DNA from: Treponema sp.
Lineage (GTDB): Bacteria; Spirochaetota; Spirochaetia; Treponematales; Treponemataceae
Length of the DNA: 6,417 bases
Direction of reading: 5' to 3'
Assembly (NCBI GenBank): GCA_003455655.1
Contig: DMQP01000063.1
Span: 1 to 6,417, forward strand
In this document: positions 5,504-6,417 of the stretch, one piece after another
Layout: each line of letters opens with the position of its first letter
Position numbering within the stretch: position 1 is the first letter of the stretch
Notes under the pieces: model-generated
What the model was told of the DNA's origin: nothing
Database searches by the model: none
The model's input: the letters and a program-made list of their open reading frames with translations, nothing else
Made by a program: the position numbers and the translations under genes

Positions 5504-6334
5504 ATGGATTTCTCTTCACTCTTTCCGTCGATTGACATTGCGCATCGATTTCTTTTTTTTATCATTTATTCTTTTGTTGGTTGGACCGCAGAAGAAATTT
5601 ACTGTTCCATTCTGCAAAGAAAACTTGTGTGGCGTGGCATGCTCTTTGGACCCATCTGTCCTATTTACGGATTCGGTGGTATTCTAATTATGTACGTGCT
5701 CTATCCTTTGCGCGAAACGTGGCTCTGGCTCTTTTTAGCTTCAATGATTCTTACTTCAGTTCTTGAATACTTTTCAAGCTGGCTGTTGGAAAAATTATTT
5801 CATGCACAGTGGTGGGACTATTCTGATGTTCCCTTTAACTTAAATGGTCGAGTCTGTTTAGTAAACTCTATTTTATTTGGCTTAGGGGGAATAGGAATGT
5901 GGCATGTTATGCAACCCTTTGTTTCCCGCATTATTTATTATGAACCGCTACAACCTTACATTCATCTTATTGCAGATATACTGGCAGTTATTCTTGCTGC
6001 AGATATTTTGCTTACTATTCGAAGATTGGTTGACTTTAACACAAGCCTTGCAAAAATAAAGTTACTTGCAGAACAAGCAAAAGAACGCTTTGAAAAAGAA
6101 GCATGGTTTAAGCAACAGTCTGTAAGTGAAATTATTCAGTCATTAAAAGAACGAGCAAAAACAGACTCTGAACGCATTAGCCAAAAGTATTTGAATATGT
6201 TCAACCTCGATGAAATGCGCAAAAAGAATGTAGAACGCTGGCTGTCACGATTCCCTAAGTTAAAGAGCAAAGATTACGCTTCAACGCTCGAACACTTACG
6301 AAATGAGTTTTTGTCTAACTTCAAAAAAAAGTAG
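5504..6334 (+). CDS. PF06541-type multi-pass membrane protein ('putative ABC-transporter type IV')
   Basis: Inner-membrane protein of 276 residues. Family blocks are GWTAEE (26-31), RGMLFGPICPIYGFGG (44-59), LEYFSSWLLEKLF (87-99) and WWDYSDVPFNLNGRVCL (103-119). Hydrophobic segments lie near 13-27, 47-68, 72-95, 117-140 and 152-172. The family is named as a putative ABC transporter component in Pfam, but I see no ATP-binding motif here and no ATPase gene nearby, so transport is unproven. Residues about 173-276 form a charged, helix-prone, probably cytoplasmic tail, longer than the short tails I expect for the family. AGGA (5489-5492) lies 11 bases before the ATG. The gene is very probably in an operon with the upstream TetR regulator. 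No terminator is seen after the stop. Confidence 0.85.
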   Translation: MDFSSLFPSIDIAHRFLFFIIYSFVGWTAEEIYCSILQRKLVWRGMLFGPICPIYGFGGILIMYVLYPLRETWLWLFLASMILTSVLEYFSSWLLEKLFHAQWWDYSDVPFNLNGRVCLVNSILFGLGGIGMWHVMQPFVSRIIYYEPLQPYIHLIADILAVILAADILLTIRRLVDFNTSLAKIKLLAEQAKERFEKEAWFKQQSVSEIIQSLKERAKTDSERISQKYLNMFNLDEMRKKNVERWLSRFPKLKSKDYASTLEHLRNEFLSNFKKK

Positions 6335-6336
6335 GG

Positions 6337-6365
6337 TTGAATTTGTTTACCGTTTTTGCTATACT
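6337..6365 (+). promoter_or_regulatory. Promoter of tRNA-Ala
   Basis: TTGAAT (6337-6342), a 17-base spacer, and TATACT (6360-6365) with TG one base upstream form a strong extended -10 promoter. The predicted start, near 6372, leaves about 6 bases before the mature tRNA 5' end. The -35 begins 2 bases after the stop codon of the preceding gene. Confidence 0.75.
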
Positions 6366-6377
6366 CGCAGTTGACTT

Positions 6378-6417
6378 GGGGGTGTAGCTCATCTGGCTAG
6401 AGCGCTTGCATGGCATG
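6378..6417 (+). tRNA. tRNA-Ala (anticodon GGC), 3' half beyond the window
   Basis: The 5' half of a tRNA is visible: acceptor strand GGGGGTG (6378-6384), TA, D stem GCTC (6387-6390) pairing with GAGC (6400-6403) around a loop containing GG, then anticodon stem CTTGC (6405-6409) and loop ATGGCAT (6410-6416). T33 precedes anticodon GGC (6412-6414), which reads alanine GCC/GCU codons. The sequence closely resembles standard bacterial tRNA-Ala. The T arm, the 3' acceptor strand and any encoded CCA are outside the window, so the G3:U70 identity pair cannot be checked. Confidence 0.93.

Noticed and set aside
5553..5560. Run of eight T in the PF06541 gene, and eight A at 6323-6330, as phase-variation tracts
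   Set aside because: Eight-base homopolymers are common in AT-rich genes. The A run is at the very end of the gene, and no alternative frame suggests a switch.
5203..5565. Minus-strand open frame of 120 codons across the TetR and PF06541 genes
   Set aside because: It is antisense to two real genes, spans their junction and promoter-proximal regions, and resembles nothing known.

Overview
The window reads as ordinary chromosomal DNA from an AT-rich (about 40% GC by eye), carbohydrate-using bacterium. A Treponema-like spirochaete is my best guess. The reasons are a secreted lipoprotein glycosidase with a relaxed lipobox, the combination of DUF456 and PF06541 membrane proteins, and base composition and codon use. 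None of these is decisive, and an anaerobic Firmicute cannot be excluded. I see no insertion sequence, CRISPR array, phage gene or rRNA. Coding density is very high, and no stretch above 100 bases lacks a gene.

Left part, minus strand (1-2327). A LacI-family repressor gene is followed 42 bases later by a threonine-synthase-like gene that runs off the left edge. The repressor has a near-consensus promoter whose predicted start is the first base of its ATG, so its mRNA is predicted to be leaderless. The synthase has the PLP-lysine region of the family but departs from consensus at several other signature motifs. It may have its own promoter in the 42-base gap.

Middle, plus strand (2421-4771). 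Divergent from the repressor is a lipoprotein of glycoside hydrolase family 5 (cellulase-type fold) with both catalytic glutamates and an unassigned C-terminal domain. A small DUF456 membrane protein follows with no terminator in between. The divergent layout suggests that the LacI protein controls the glycosidase and itself. A perfect 12-bp palindrome with the CCGG core common in LacI-family operators lies inside the repressor's own helix-turn-helix codons, and a second AACCGGTT palindrome lies late in the glycosidase gene.

Right part, plus strand (4769-6417). A TetR-family regulator with its own promoter and ribosome binding site is followed 15 bases later by a PF06541 multi-pass membrane protein with a long charged cytoplasmic tail. 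The regulator probably controls this two-gene unit. A strong extended -10 promoter begins 2 bases after the last stop codon and drives a tRNA-Ala(GGC) gene cut by the right edge.

I do not see a clear new defence, mobile or biosynthetic system. The points most worth a second look are the divergent synthase, the odd hinge helix and possible intragenic operator of the LacI protein, and the cluster of zero- or very-short-leader promoters.
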